64,000 bases of DNA from an uncultured Kordia sp. (GCF_947489565.1 NZ_CANLEA010000007.1:124001-188000), one strand, 5' to 3'; positions 15,483 through 24,732 are shown, counted from the first letter of the stretch. Notes: a model not told the origin generated them from the sequence alone. Program-made: numbers and translations.

Positions 15483-17249
15483 TTAAATTTCTAAATCAAA
15501 ATCTTTTCGGAGTCGTTCTACTAACGGATTAATTTCTTTTAACTTTTCGTATTTATCACGTGTAGTAAACGCATATTTCTTTACGGTCAATTCGTTGACA
15601 TCAATTTCTAGCGAAACATCATAATTGTTCAATTCAGAACGCACATATTCTAATAAAGGATATTGTGCACGCTCAATCTCAATTTTCATGGTTTCATTAG
15701 GCAATTCAATAGTAATTGTTACGTCATCCTTCATTTTTGGAACATCGGTCGCCAATAAGGAAGCCATAATCTTTTCCCCTTTCTTATCAATCTTTTCTAT
15801 ATACGCATTCCACACTTCCAACATACGTTCTTCTGTAAATGGATCTTTTGGCAATGCTTTCTGATCCACAACTTTACTCTGTTGTTTCTTTAAATGTTCT
15901 TGCTTTGCTTTGATGCTCGAAAGTGACAACCCAGAAACCTTATTTCGCATCATGGAAATATCAATTTTTGGTTTTGGCGGTGGCGGCGTTTCTACTTTTG
16001 GTGGCGTAGCTTGAACAGGTGTTGCAGGTTCAGCTACTTGATGAGAAGCTGTTGTATTGAGCTGTGTTTGTTCTTGCGGAATTGAAGCTGCTGTATTTGC
16101 TGAGGTAACTTTGGCAATTGGATCAATTTTTTTGCCATGTGCTATAAAAAACGTGGCAGGAATTATGAACCGCTTGCTATTTTTTTTTTCTCCATCATAA
16201 TTGATAGAGGCCAATTGCATCAAGCATAATTCGACTAAAAGTCGCTGATTTCGACTGGTTTTATATTTTAAATCACAATCATTTGCCAACTCAATTCCTT
16301 TCATAAGAAACTGCTGTGACGTTTTTTGCGATTGTTCTAAGTATTTTTGTTTGGTTTGATCGCCTACTTCTAAAAGTGCAATCGTAGCTTGATTTTTACA
16401 GACTAATAAATCTCTAAAATGCGATGCGATTCCTGCGATAAAATGATGTCCGTCAAATCCTTTCGATAAGGTTTCATTAAAGTCAACCAATAATTGCGGA
16501 ATGTTGTTTTCCAACATCAAATCAGTGGCTTTAAAATAGATTTCATAATCGAGAACGTTCAGGTTTTCGGTAACGGCTTGTCGTGTTAATTGTTTTCCAG
16601 AAAAACTCACAACTCTATCAAAAATAGACAATGCATCACGCATGGCGCCATCTGCTTTTTGTGCAATAATATGCAGTGCATCATCATCGGCTTCTACACC
16701 TTGACTTTCGGCGATATACTTTAAATATTCCTTCGCATCTTTAACACCAATTCTTTTAAAATCAAAGATTTGACATCTAGATAAAATCGTTGGAATAATT
16801 TTGTGTTTTTCGGTCGTTGCCAGAATGAAAATAGCATGTTTTGGCGGTTCTTCTAAGGTTTTTAAAAACGCATTAAAAGCTGCTTGTGACAACATGTGTA
16901 CCTCATCAATAATATATACTTTATATTTTCCTACTTGTGGCGGAATGCGGACTTGTTCAATGAGACTTCGGATGTCATCTACGGAATTGTTTGAAGCAGC
17001 ATCCAATTCAAAAATGTTGAAAGCAAAATCTTCATCCGGATTTTCCGTACCATCTTGATTGATCTTTTTTGCTAAAATTCGCGCACAGGTTGTTTTTCCA
17101 ACACCACGCGGTCCGCAAAATAATAAAGCTTGTGCTAAATGATTACTTCTGATGGCATTTTCTAAAGTATTTGTAATCGCTTGCTGACCGACAACATCTT
17201 TAAATGTTTGCGGTCTATATTTACGAGCTGATACAATGAAATGTTCCAT
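15483..17249 (-). CDS. dnaX: DNA polymerase III subunit gamma/tau
   Basis: 588 residues. This is the clamp-loader ATPase. Walker A GPRGVGKTTCARIL lies at about 45-58, Walker B YIIDEVHMLS near 112-121, sensor 1 ATTEKHKI near 144 and the arginine finger in LSRCQIF near 156. The four zinc-binding cysteines of the Escherichia coli protein are absent, as expected for flavobacteria. A Pro/Thr/Gln-rich linker (about 375-430) separates the ATPase from a C-terminal tau-like domain. No programmed frameshift site was recognised. Confidence 0.95.
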   Translation of the reverse strand: MEHFIVSARKYRPQTFKDVVGQQAITNTLENAIRSNHLAQALLFCGPRGVGKTTCARILAKKINQDGTENPDEDFAFNIFELDAASNNSVDDIRSLIEQVRIPPQVGKYKVYIIDEVHMLSQAAFNAFLKTLEEPPKHAIFILATTEKHKIIPTILSRCQIFDFKRIGVKDAKEYLKYIAESQGVEADDDALHIIAQKADGAMRDALSIFDRVVSFSGKQLTRQAVTENLNVLDYEIYFKATDLMLENNIPQLLVDFNETLSKGFDGHHFIAGIASHFRDLLVCKNQATIALLEVGDQTKQKYLEQSQKTSQQFLMKGIELANDCDLKYKTSRNQRLLVELCLMQLASINYDGEKKNSKRFIIPATFFIAHGKKIDPIAKVTSANTAASIPQEQTQLNTTASHQVAEPATPVQATPPKVETPPPPKPKIDISMMRNKVSGLSLSSIKAKQEHLKKQQSKVVDQKALPKDPFTEERMLEVWNAYIEKIDKKGEKIMASLLATDVPKMKDDVTITIELPNETMKIEIERAQYPLLEYVRSELNNYDVSLEIDVNELTVKKYAFTTRDKYEKLKEINPLVERLRKDFDLEI

Positions 17250-17395
17250 AGAATTCGGGTAATCTTACAAGGACAAATATAGCAATACATATCTAATCAA
17301 ACATAGTAAATATGCAGATAGTTCTGCTTTTTTATTAACAGATTTTGATAAGTAAGTTTGATTATAATTTTTTCACTACTTCCTCTTATAAAAGA

Positions 17396-17422
17396 AAAAC
17401 CAAACACCTGAGTGCTTGGTTT
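17396..17422 (-). terminator. Terminator after the beta-barrel gene at 17456
   Basis: AAACCAA-CAC / GTG-TTGGTTT hairpin with T residues on the minus strand (the plus strand shows the A run at 17391-17399). Confidence 0.75.
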
Positions 17423-17455
17423 ATGTTGCATTTTAAAAAAAGTTTTAAACTCGTT

Positions 17456-18193
17456 TTATAGTGGAATAAATGCAGAAACTTTGTAAAATTCATCCGAAGT
17501 TCCTACATCTGTATTTAGTGTAGAACCTGCAGATATTCTAAAAATAATATTGCTGTCAAATTTAAGTTTTACAGAAGCACCCAACCATTGATATACCAAT
17601 AGAGGATCGGCATCTTCTTGGCGTGTGATTCCAAAGGATTCATAAAAAGCACCCAACGTTACTCTGTTCCCTACTTTTATTCCTGGCGCCATCCAATTGA
17701 GCAAATAGTCTTTAGTAATGATATTGTCATCTTCTCGAATCGATTTATAATACGCGATATATCCTTCAAAGTCAAAAATACCTTTCTGGTAATTGATATA
17801 AATACTAGGAACGAGTCCTTCCGCAATTTTAGTTCCTGTACTGTTGGATGAGAATTTTCCGCTTGTAATTCCAAAAGAAGGATTTACATACAGTGATTTA
17901 TTTAAAAATTTAAAACCCAATCCGACAGAAGTTTCTAAAAGAAGATCACTTCCAGATTGTAAATTTCCAAACGAAGGATTTGTCCAGAAAATCGTGTAAA
18001 ATGTAATATCGAAACTTTTATTTGTTTCAAAATTCCCAAAGAAAATAGGGTAGAACCCAGCAACGCTATTGTGAATAATTTTTGTAGCAAAAGTTGCTTT
18101 TTTGGGCGTATCAGTTTCTTTCTCTTTCTCCTGAGCAAATAAAAACGTAGTCGCTGTTAGGAATAATATTAGGGTAATTTTTATTGTTTTCAT
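17456..18193 (-). CDS. Predicted outer-membrane protein of unknown function
   Basis: 245 residues. A signal peptide (IKITLILFLTATTFLFAQE) precedes repeated amphipathic strands (SFDITFYTIFW, LLLETSVGLGFKF, SLYVNPSFGITSG, VTLGAFYESFG, VKLKFDSNIIFRISAG), with an ending of the barrel type (FYKVSAFIPL). It lies 10 bp downstream of the hydrolase gene on the same strand, so it may be the last gene of the decarboxylase/ACP/ligase cassette. No family name is certain. A terminator follows at 17396. Confidence 0.75.
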   Translation of the reverse strand: MKTIKITLILFLTATTFLFAQEKEKETDTPKKATFATKIIHNSVAGFYPIFFGNFETNKSFDITFYTIFWTNPSFGNLQSGSDLLLETSVGLGFKFLNKSLYVNPSFGITSGKFSSNSTGTKIAEGLVPSIYINYQKGIFDFEGYIAYYKSIREDDNIITKDYLLNWMAPGIKVGNRVTLGAFYESFGITRQEDADPLLVYQWLGASVKLKFDSNIIFRISAGSTLNTDVGTSDEFYKVSAFIPL

Positions 18194-18203
18194 AGTATAA
18201 GTT

Positions 18204-19073
18204 TTATAAAAAATCGTTGATAAGTTGTGCTGTGTTAGCGTGTTGTTCTTCTAAGTGTAAATGATGTCCGCCTTCAAGCCAATGCAGTGTTGCATTTTTA
18301 AACTTGTCAACTCTAGAAAGAAACATACCTTTTGAAAATAATCCTTGTTTTCCAAGTATAATCAGGGTTTCGCAGGCAATAGCTTCAATAAATAATTGTG
18401 CTTGCATTTCGGTCATTTTGTAACATTCTGGTAAAGCAATACGCGGATCATTTCGCCATCTATATCCAGAAGAAACTTGTGTTAAAGAACGCGCTGTTAA
18501 ACAGGCAGAAGCATCATAAGAAATAGTACTTATTTGATTCTTCATACGATCTTGAATAGCTTCTTCTTTGGAGGCAAATTGAATGCTGTTTTTTGAGGAA
18601 AAGCCATATAGTTTGGTTTTTCTAGCCATTTTTAATTGCCGAACGGACTGATGAAAACTGTGAACCATATTTTCTTCTTTCACCACAAATGGAGCGCCTA
18701 AACCATCAATAAAAACAAGTTTATGAATCAGTTTCGGGAATGCTCCTGCAATAATTGCAGCGACTCCAGTTCCCATAGAATGGGCTATGATGTTTACTTT
18801 TTGTGATTGAAGCTGTTCTATAATTTCTAAAATATCTAAAGCATAATCCCATAAATAATACGAACTCGTTTTTTTCCGATGATTCGATAATCCATGACCA
18901 GCCAAGTCAATAGCAATAAAGTAGGTGTTTGCAGCTAAAAGCGGCGCAATTTTATCAAAGCTGTTTGCATTATCTAGCCAGCCATGAATGCCTAATATAG
19001 GTTGCCCGTTTTTGTCGCCCCAAGTTTTTGCTTTCAATACAAATCCATGGATGTTAAATTCTATTTCTTTCAT
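18204..19073 (-). CDS. Alpha/beta hydrolase (serine hydrolase-like)
   Basis: 289 residues from the ATG at 19073; a TTG at 19079 is an alternative. The fold motifs are ILGIHGWLDNANSFD (oxyanion region, about 28-42), the nucleophile elbow AHSMGTG near 98, a probable Asp near the LIILGKQG strand and the catalytic His in GGHHLHLEE near 270. The gene begins 2 bp after the stop of the AMP ligase. In exosortase-A type loci a hydrolase accompanies a ligase and a PLP decarboxylase, so it may release or edit the carrier-bound product. The substrate is unknown. Confidence 0.87.
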   Translation of the reverse strand: MKEIEFNIHGFVLKAKTWGDKNGQPILGIHGWLDNANSFDKIAPLLAANTYFIAIDLAGHGLSNHRKKTSSYYLWDYALDILEIIEQLQSQKVNIIAHSMGTGVAAIIAGAFPKLIHKLVFIDGLGAPFVVKEENMVHSFHQSVRQLKMARKTKLYGFSSKNSIQFASKEEAIQDRMKNQISTISYDASACLTARSLTQVSSGYRWRNDPRIALPECYKMTEMQAQLFIEAIACETLIILGKQGLFSKGMFLSRVDKFKNATLHWLEGGHHLHLEEQHANTAQLINDFL

Positions 19074-19075
19074 TA

Positions 19076-20659
19076 TCAAACAGGCATTGCATTTGCATCA
19101 GAATTGATAAAATCGAGCGCTTGTTCTTTCAAAGAAAGAATATTGAATTTTCCATTTGGTGTTTTAGGAATGGATGCAATAATGTTCAGATATTCAGGGA
19201 CTTTGTATGTTTCTAAGCTTTCTGCGCATACTTTTAGAATCTCACTTTTTGTAATCATAGTTTCTTCATTCAACACCACAAAAGCAAATAAAGCTTCTCC
19301 ATAATCTTTATGAGGAACACTGGTAATAACTACGGAGTTTACTTGCGGAATTGCACCAATGAAATCTTCTACTTCCTTAGGACTTACTTTGATGCCTCTG
19401 GAATTAATCATTTGATCCATTCGCGCCTTAAAATACAGATAGCCATCTTCATCAAGAGTACAGTAATCGCCAGTGTACAGCACTTTTTCATTCGGATAGA
19501 TGCCTTCTTTCAACTTTTCAGCAGTTTTTTCGGGTTTCTTCCAATAACCTTGCATCACTGTAGCGCCTCTAATTACCAATTGTCCAATTGTATTTGGAGT
19601 TGTTATTTTTTGATTGTTTTCATCCACCAACCATAATTCTGTATTCGGAATCGCAATGCCAACACTGGCAGGTTTTGTATCAATTTCGGCTGGCGGAAGA
19701 TACGTGCATCGTTTACATTCGGTAAGTCCATACATAGAAAAAATGCTTGTTTTTGGAAACAATTCTTTCACCATTTGAATGTTACTTTGAGTAAGTGCTG
19801 CACCAGTATTGGTGACCGCGCGAACACTTTGTAAATCAAATTGATATTTTTTATTCTGTTCATGAAGTAGCATGACCATGGTTGGTACTGCAGGAACGAT
19901 GGTTATGTGTTCTTTAATGATTTTTTTGAGAAGAAAAATGGGCCACGTAAATTCTTTTTCTAGGACTAATTCTGCACCTGTTGAGATAGACATGATCATT
20001 TGATACAAACCATAATCAAAAGACAAAGGCAATGCACAAAGGACTTTATCGCTGTTTTGATATCCTAGATATGCATTTAAGGAATTGGTGGCAGCAATCA
20101 TATTTTCATGAGATAACATGACACCTTTCGGTTCACCTGTTGATCCAGATGTATAAATAATAGCGGCTAAATCTTTGCTAATTAATCGAGAAGCTTGCTT
20201 TTGCCCATGATTTGCTATTGACACTTTTTGATAACTAGTAAATTTCTCATGTATGAGTTCCTCAGATTTGTCAACGACCAAAATTTCGGTAAGTGCAGAA
20301 TTTGCTAAAAGTGTACTGTTCTGTAAAGCAATTTTATTGGTTGTAATCAGCAATGTTGCGCCAGAATCATCTAGAATGTATTCAATTTTACTCGGTTTTA
20401 ATTCTGTTCCCACGGGAATTACAATCGCGCCGGCTTTTAAAATTGCCCAAAAAGAAATGACCGTTTCAATGGTATTTCCCAAAAGTAATACGATTCTATC
20501 ACCTCGTTGAACGCCTTGTTTTTGAAAATAAGTGGCAAGTATATCAGATTGTTTCTGAATGTCTAAAAATGTATAAGAGTTTCCTGAAAATGATACTGCT
20601 GTTTTGTGAGAATAGGTATGTGCAGATGCCTCCAAGAAATTTTGCAATGTTGGTATCAT
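19076..20659 (-). CDS. AMP-forming acyl/aminoacyl ligase (adenylation enzyme)
   Basis: About 527 residues from the ATG at 20659; an in-frame ATG at 20686 would add nine. ANL superfamily motifs are all present: IIYTSGSTGEPKGVMLSHEN (A3), YGLTECKRCTYLPP (A5), YTGDYCTLDEDGYLYFKAR (A7), QMINSRGIKVSPKEVE (A8) and catalytic Lys in PKTPNGKF (A10). It should activate a carboxylic or amino acid with ATP and load the neighbouring acyl carrier protein. Closest layout known: the exosortase-A-associated ligase and the butirosin ligase BtrJ neighbourhood (the latter is a different fold). The substrate cannot be read reliably from sequence. Confidence 0.9.
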   Translation of the reverse strand: MIPTLQNFLEASAHTYSHKTAVSFSGNSYTFLDIQKQSDILATYFQKQGVQRGDRIVLLLGNTIETVISFWAILKAGAIVIPVGTELKPSKIEYILDDSGATLLITTNKIALQNSTLLANSALTEILVVDKSEELIHEKFTSYQKVSIANHGQKQASRLISKDLAAIIYTSGSTGEPKGVMLSHENMIAATNSLNAYLGYQNSDKVLCALPLSFDYGLYQMIMSISTGAELVLEKEFTWPIFLLKKIIKEHITIVPAVPTMVMLLHEQNKKYQFDLQSVRAVTNTGAALTQSNIQMVKELFPKTSIFSMYGLTECKRCTYLPPAEIDTKPASVGIAIPNTELWLVDENNQKITTPNTIGQLVIRGATVMQGYWKKPEKTAEKLKEGIYPNEKVLYTGDYCTLDEDGYLYFKARMDQMINSRGIKVSPKEVEDFIGAIPQVNSVVITSVPHKDYGEALFAFVVLNEETMITKSEILKVCAESLETYKVPEYLNIIASIPKTPNGKFNILSLKEQALDFINSDANAMPV

Positions 20660-20760
20660 AGTTTGTGTATTATAAATGCATGACAAGCATTGCAGTCCTT
20701 GTTTGGCTAAGGACTACAATGTTGTATGAAAATTATTTTTTAGTAAGTGGTGATAAAAAG

Positions 20761-21051
20761 TTATGCGAGTGTTGAAGGAATTTCAATGTTCATTTCAGAC
20801 AAAACATATTCAAAAATGGTCTGTAATGTATTAAAATGTCTGGCTTCAATGGTATCAGCATTGACGACAAATCCGCGGATGTTATCTTCAAGATAGGTTA
20901 AGAAGAACATGGAGGAAAGTGAGTCAATTCCTAAATCATTTTTGAGATGAGAATCTAATTTGATTTGGTCTTTAGTGATGTTTGGAATACTGTCAAGCAA
21001 TCCGTCTTTTATAGTGTCTAAAATTGTATGTGTGTCCATGTGTAGGTTCAT
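20761..21051 (-). CDS. Acyl carrier protein
   Basis: 96 residues (or 92 from the internal ATG at 21039). The phosphopantetheine site is the Ser in LGIDSLSSM near residue 43, in a normal helical ACP context (LKNDLGIDSLSSMFFLTYLEDN). The ATG overlaps the TAA of the decarboxylase gene (TAATG). Its place between a PLP decarboxylase and an AMP ligase points to a dedicated carrier, not the fatty-acid ACP. Confidence 0.9.
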   Translation of the reverse strand: MNLHMDTHTILDTIKDGLLDSIPNITKDQIKLDSHLKNDLGIDSLSSMFFLTYLEDNIRGFVVNADTIEARHFNTLQTIFEYVLSEMNIEIPSTLA

Positions 21052-22322
21052 TAGTGGTTGATTAATTCGTTTTTTTTGAAATCGACTTCAATCTGCTTAT
21101 TTATGATGTCTGCTGCGCAGTCTTTTTCTCTAATTAATTGTATTTCATTTTGATAAATCAGAATTTCGGATGGATAACCATGGCTGTGAAAAAGTACGGG
21201 CGATGAAGTAGGACCGTAGGCTCCGGAGAGTTTTACAAGTAAAATATCATTCAACTTTACCTCTTGAAGCACGATATTTCTACCAATGATATCATCAGGA
21301 CTGCATAAAGGACCTGAAACTTGATAGGTATGTGTTTCCGCAGTTTCATGAGCTGAAATATTTTCCATCGGAAAGTTTCTTTTTACAACTCTTCCAGATC
21401 CAGCTGCGGCTGAATGACAGTTGGTTCCGCCATCCGTAACAACAAACGTTTTTCCGTGATTTACTTTAATGTTATTTGCTTGAACTGCCATAGCTCCAGC
21501 TGTTCCGATAATAAAACGACCAGATTCCATAATAATTCGAGTCCTTGGATATTTCTCGTTAAACTCAGTAAACAAAGGAACCATAAGATCTTTGAATTCT
21601 CCAAGATGCAGCGCTTCTTGATTTTGGAAGTACGGAATTCCCATGCCGCCACCAACATCTACCATCGTAAATTTGCACTGATATTTTTGAACAATTTTAT
21701 CATATAATTTTAAAATATATCTCGTGTTTTCAAATACAGAAGAAGCTTCTAAAATATTAGTGCCATTGTATACATGAATTCCTTTTATATTCACATAAGG
21801 TGTTGCTAAATACTTCCCGAAATTTTCAACAGCGCGTTGTTCTTCAATTCCAAAATGTGTAGGTCTTCCGCCCATTTTCCATGGAGAACCTTCTGCGGAG
21901 AAATCTGGATTTATTCTAATAGCAATATTTGCAACTGTGTTTAATTCTTTTGCAAAATTGGAGACTCTCTGAAGTTCGATTTCAGATTCTATAACAATGG
22001 CAAAAATTTGTAAAGAAATGGCTCTTTTTAATTCATAATCTTTTTTGCAAGGACCTAAGTATACTATGTCTTGTGGAGTTGATCCGGCTTTTAGCGCAAT
22101 TTCCATTTCGGTAACAGAACATACTTCGGTGCAAGCTCCTTTGGATCGTAATAATTTTACTAAAGATACATTTGGATTTACCTTTAACGCATAGAAAACA
22201 TCTACAAAATCGGGCAAAGCATTTTTAAGATTTGTATAGTTGGTGAGTAATTGTGCTCCATCATAAACGTATGCTGGAGTGCCGTATTTGTTTACGGCAG
22301 CGACTATTTGCGATTTATTCAT
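21051..22322 (-). CDS. PLP-dependent decarboxylase (fold type III, DAP/ornithine decarboxylase family)
   Basis: 423 residues. PLP lysine in FYALKVNPN at about 44-52, the phosphate-binding glycines in VDVGGGMG near 228, ESGRF near 270 and the C-terminal GPLCSPDD near 335 that supplies Cys and Asp to the other active site. The stretch SAEGSPWKMGGRPTHFG resembles the carrier-linked decarboxylases of exosortase-A loci and BtrK, not plain LysA. It is the first gene of the cassette and overlaps the ACP start by one base. The likely reaction is decarboxylation of an amino acid held on the carrier; that is inference. Confidence 0.9.
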   Translation of the reverse strand: MNKSQIVAAVNKYGTPAYVYDGAQLLTNYTNLKNALPDFVDVFYALKVNPNVSLVKLLRSKGACTEVCSVTEMEIALKAGSTPQDIVYLGPCKKDYELKRAISLQIFAIVIESEIELQRVSNFAKELNTVANIAIRINPDFSAEGSPWKMGGRPTHFGIEEQRAVENFGKYLATPYVNIKGIHVYNGTNILEASSVFENTRYILKLYDKIVQKYQCKFTMVDVGGGMGIPYFQNQEALHLGEFKDLMVPLFTEFNEKYPRTRIIMESGRFIIGTAGAMAVQANNIKVNHGKTFVVTDGGTNCHSAAAGSGRVVKRNFPMENISAHETAETHTYQVSGPLCSPDDIIGRNIVLQEVKLNDILLVKLSGAYGPTSSPVLFHSHGYPSEILIYQNEIQLIREKDCAADIINKQIEVDFKKNELINH

Positions 22323-22449
22323 TTTGTGTAACAGTGTTTTTAATAGCTTGGTTCATGTTTGGGTACAAGCTATGGGTAAGAGTAGTGTTGAATAACTATT
22401 CTTAGATTGAAGATTTTAAATAAGATGTGTGTGATTTTCTGTAGAAAGC

Positions 22450-22995
22450 TTATTTGTCAGAATTGAACATGTCGTATTCTATCAGCCATTCTCCGTTTTC
22501 TTTTTTCCAGAGAATTACATACGAACCTTCAAAAATGTGCTCTTTTTTTGAGTTTACATAGCCTAGCATATGACATCTTTGAAAGGCAACGTTCATTTCT
22601 CCAAAGAATTCTAATTCATCTTGAAAAAACGCTACACGATCCACATCTTTGACGCTTAGAGAAAATTCTTTTTCAATGTCTTTTCGTCCCAGTCTAGGTT
22701 TCTTTCCTGGTTTCATAAACACGGCTCCTTCTGTGGTATATTCTTCCGAAATACCTTTAGGATCTTTGTTTACCCATTTTGTTTCAAATCTACGATCGGC
22801 AACGTCAATTAGTTTAGCGGCTTTCAACAGCTCTTTTTCTGTTACTTTTTGAGGTCCATAATAACTCACTACGGAGTTTTTGTAATTGATTTCAACGGTT
22901 TCTGAAGTAGGGTTTGAAACAAGTGACATCAATAAAATAGTGCCCGTAACTACGGCGCTCAACAGTAATAAACTCTTGTAATTAATAGTTTTCAT
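22450..22995 (-). CDS. SnoaL/NTF2-like secreted protein (DUF4440 type)
   Basis: 181 residues. An N-terminal membrane/signal segment (SLLLLSAVVTGTILLMSLVS) is followed by an NTF2-like cone fold: AAKLIDVADRRFETKWVNKDPKGISEEYTTEGAVFMKPG is the first helix and strand, and the ending SYVILWKKENGEWLIEYDMFN is typical of DUF4440/SnoaL domains. No catalytic residue can be assigned. It precedes the decarboxylase cassette on the same strand with a 127-bp gap, so cotranscription is possible but not clear. Confidence 0.82.
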   Translation of the reverse strand: MKTINYKSLLLLSAVVTGTILLMSLVSNPTSETVEINYKNSVVSYYGPQKVTEKELLKAAKLIDVADRRFETKWVNKDPKGISEEYTTEGAVFMKPGKKPRLGRKDIEKEFSLSVKDVDRVAFFQDELEFFGEMNVAFQRCHMLGYVNSKKEHIFEGSYVILWKKENGEWLIEYDMFNSDK

Positions 22996-23193
22996 TTTGG
23001 TAATTAAGTTTGGTTATAAAGCGGAAAATTAGATCAACATCTTTCATTGTGTTGTAAAAATTCTAACATTTTTTGAGTTTATTTTTTCTTACGATTCTAT
23101 GGAGTTGTAGGTGTTTGAAGTAGGATAATTTTCTGAATTCCTGTTATATATAAGTATTGCATTTATAAGTCGAAAAAACAGAAATAAATATAT

Positions 23194-23802
23194 ATGGCTC
23201 ATAAATTGTTTAAAGCTCTTGAAATGAAAGGTTTGTATAAGTGTAATACCTATTCGCAAAATGAAACCGTCAAGCATTTTTATCAAACGAACTCTAGGAA
23301 AGTATATCTTGTAAAAAGTGGAATTTTAAAAATTAGTTATCCTAATGAACTAGGAGAAAAAATTACATCTATCATTTTAATGAAGGATCAATTTTTTGGA
23401 TTTGCACAGTTTTTTTGTGATTCCAATATAAATTATAGTTATGAAGCTATTTTAGATGGCACAGTACTTCATGAATTTTACATATCGCATGTTAATTTAA
23501 TGCTAGATACGAATGCTATTTCTAAAAGTGAATTGTTTTTTAGTGTTGGGAAAGAATATAGTTTATTAGAAAAAAGAATTATGATATTACAAAATCGATT
23601 TATTAAAAAACGACTTTGTAAAACCATATCTGAGTTTGGTGACAGTTTGGGAGTTTTTCCTTTCAATGCAGAAACGATTCATAAAACGATTCCAATCAAT
23701 CAAGATGAATTGGCTTCTTATATAAGAGCTTCTAGGATTATTACAAATAAAATTCTGAATGATTTCAAGAAAAACGTATTTCGTGATTGTATCAATAATT
23801 GA
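23194..23802 (+). CDS. Crp/Fnr-family transcription regulator
   Basis: 202 residues. An N-terminal cyclic-nucleotide-binding-like barrel (about 1-115; VYLVKSGILKISYPNELGEKITSIILMKDQFFGF) is joined by a long helix to a C-terminal winged helix with PINQDELASYIRASRIITNKIL. The glycine and arginine residues that bind cAMP are not conserved in an obvious way and there is no Fnr cysteine cluster, so the effector is unknown. It is divergent from the SnoaL-like gene and the cassette behind it, and is a candidate local regulator. Confidence 0.88.
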   Translation: MAHKLFKALEMKGLYKCNTYSQNETVKHFYQTNSRKVYLVKSGILKISYPNELGEKITSIILMKDQFFGFAQFFCDSNINYSYEAILDGTVLHEFYISHVNLMLDTNAISKSELFFSVGKEYSLLEKRIMILQNRFIKKRLCKTISEFGDSLGVFPFNAETIHKTIPINQDELASYIRASRIITNKILNDFKKNVFRDCINN

Positions 23803-23863
23803 CGTCATGGCGTTTATTTAATTTAAAAAAAGGCATAGAAGATAAAGAGTAGTACATAATTAT

Positions 23864-23893
23864 TTTGTCATCTAAAGCAATTGTGTACTTTTG
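23864..23893 (+). promoter_or_regulatory. Promoter of rnpB
   Basis: -33 TTTG at 23864-23867 and -7 TACTTTTG at 23886-23893, 18 bp apart. This is a near-perfect Bacteroidota promoter, and the predicted start falls at the 5' end of the RNase P RNA. Confidence 0.8.
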
Positions 23894-23896
23894 CCG

Positions 23897-24190
23897 ATAA
23901 GCAGGCTACCTTATCGCTGCTTCTTTAGGAAGGAGAGGAAAGTCCGAACACCATAGTGCAATTGTAGCGGATAACATCCGTCCGTCGTAAGGCGAGGACA
24001 AGTGCAGCAGAAAGAATGTACAGGTAATGCTGTAGTGAAATCAGGTAAACTCTACGAGGTGCAATGCCATGTAAATGAGCGTTTGAGAACGGCACGTTCG
24101 ATGCTCAAGGGTAGGCAGATAAAAGTTATTGGTAACGGTAATTTTAGATAAATGATAAGGCTTGACAGGATTCGGCTTACGGCCTGCTTT
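23897..24190 (+). ncRNA. rnpB: RNase P RNA
   Basis: The universal core is present: GGAGAGGAAAGTCCGAACACC near the 5' end, AGGTAAACTC..ACGAGGTGCAA in the middle, and ACAGGATTCGGCTTACGGCC near the 3' end. The ends pair through GCAGGC (23901-23906) and GCCTGC (24182-24187), giving P1. It is the catalytic subunit that matures tRNA 5' ends. The ends are set by the P1 pairing and the promoter and may be off by a few bases. Confidence 0.96.
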
Positions 24191-24543
24191 TTTTAATGAA
24201 ACTGTAAGTTGAATTTATTCTGTTGTAGAAGAATTCTTCGAATATAGAACGAAGTACTATTTTAGCATAAAAAGAAGAGAAACGTCTCGATTAAATTTGA
24301 AGAAAACTTAGTATTAACTTAATAATTCACATATGAAAAAATGATACAAATTCTAGACAGTTTCTCTCCTTAAATATTTTATGCACTAACACTCAAATTT
24401 TAAGTTCTATAAAATTTAAATAAACTAATTATATTACTGTAAAAGTACTTTAGTTTTTGACTAAAACGATTTATAAACTGATACCTTTTGTAAGGTAAAA
24501 CCGTATATTTTTTCGTTTAAAAATGAGTAACGGTTTTAAAATA
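24191..24543. other. Gene-free gap with an orphan operator-like motif
   Basis: No gene or RNA is recognised. At 24491-24505 lies TAAGG-TAAAA-CCGTA, the same 15-bp motif found before three peptide genes just downstream. AAAACCGT (24497-24504) pairs perfectly with ACGGTTTT (24530-24537), with a 25-nt loop. No peptide gene follows on either strand. Confidence 0.5.
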
Positions 24544-24732
24544 CTAGCAAAACCACGATCCTGTGAATGGATCATAACAATTAAAGCATGCACCATTCAA
24601 ACAGATTTGATTAATAGTACAATCAGATTGTGAGTTGCATTGTCTTAGCTTTCTTAGTCCTCCTAAAATTTCTCTTTGTGAAGATTTCGACAGTGTTTTT
24701 GCACCTTTTAGATTTCGAATATTTTTTAACAT
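24544..24732 (-). CDS. GG-leader small cysteine-rich peptide
   Basis: 62 residues. The leader MLKNIRNLKGAKTLSKSSQ belongs to the second common Bacteroidota precursor type (basic helix, LSKxxQ, then GG), and LGG at residues 23-25 is the expected cut site. The core has six Cys (RQCNSQSDCTINQICLNGACFNC and a final Cys), which could give disulphides or thioethers. A TACGG-N5-CCGTA palindrome lies 55 bp upstream. No processing gene is nearby. Confidence 0.75.
   Translation of the reverse strand: MLKNIRNLKGAKTLSKSSQREILGGLRKLRQCNSQSDCTINQICLNGACFNCYDPFTGSWFC

Noticed and set aside
18204-22322. Complete exosortase-A locus
   Set aside because: The ligase, decarboxylase and ACP fit, but no exosortase, PEP-CTERM protein or sugar transferase is present.
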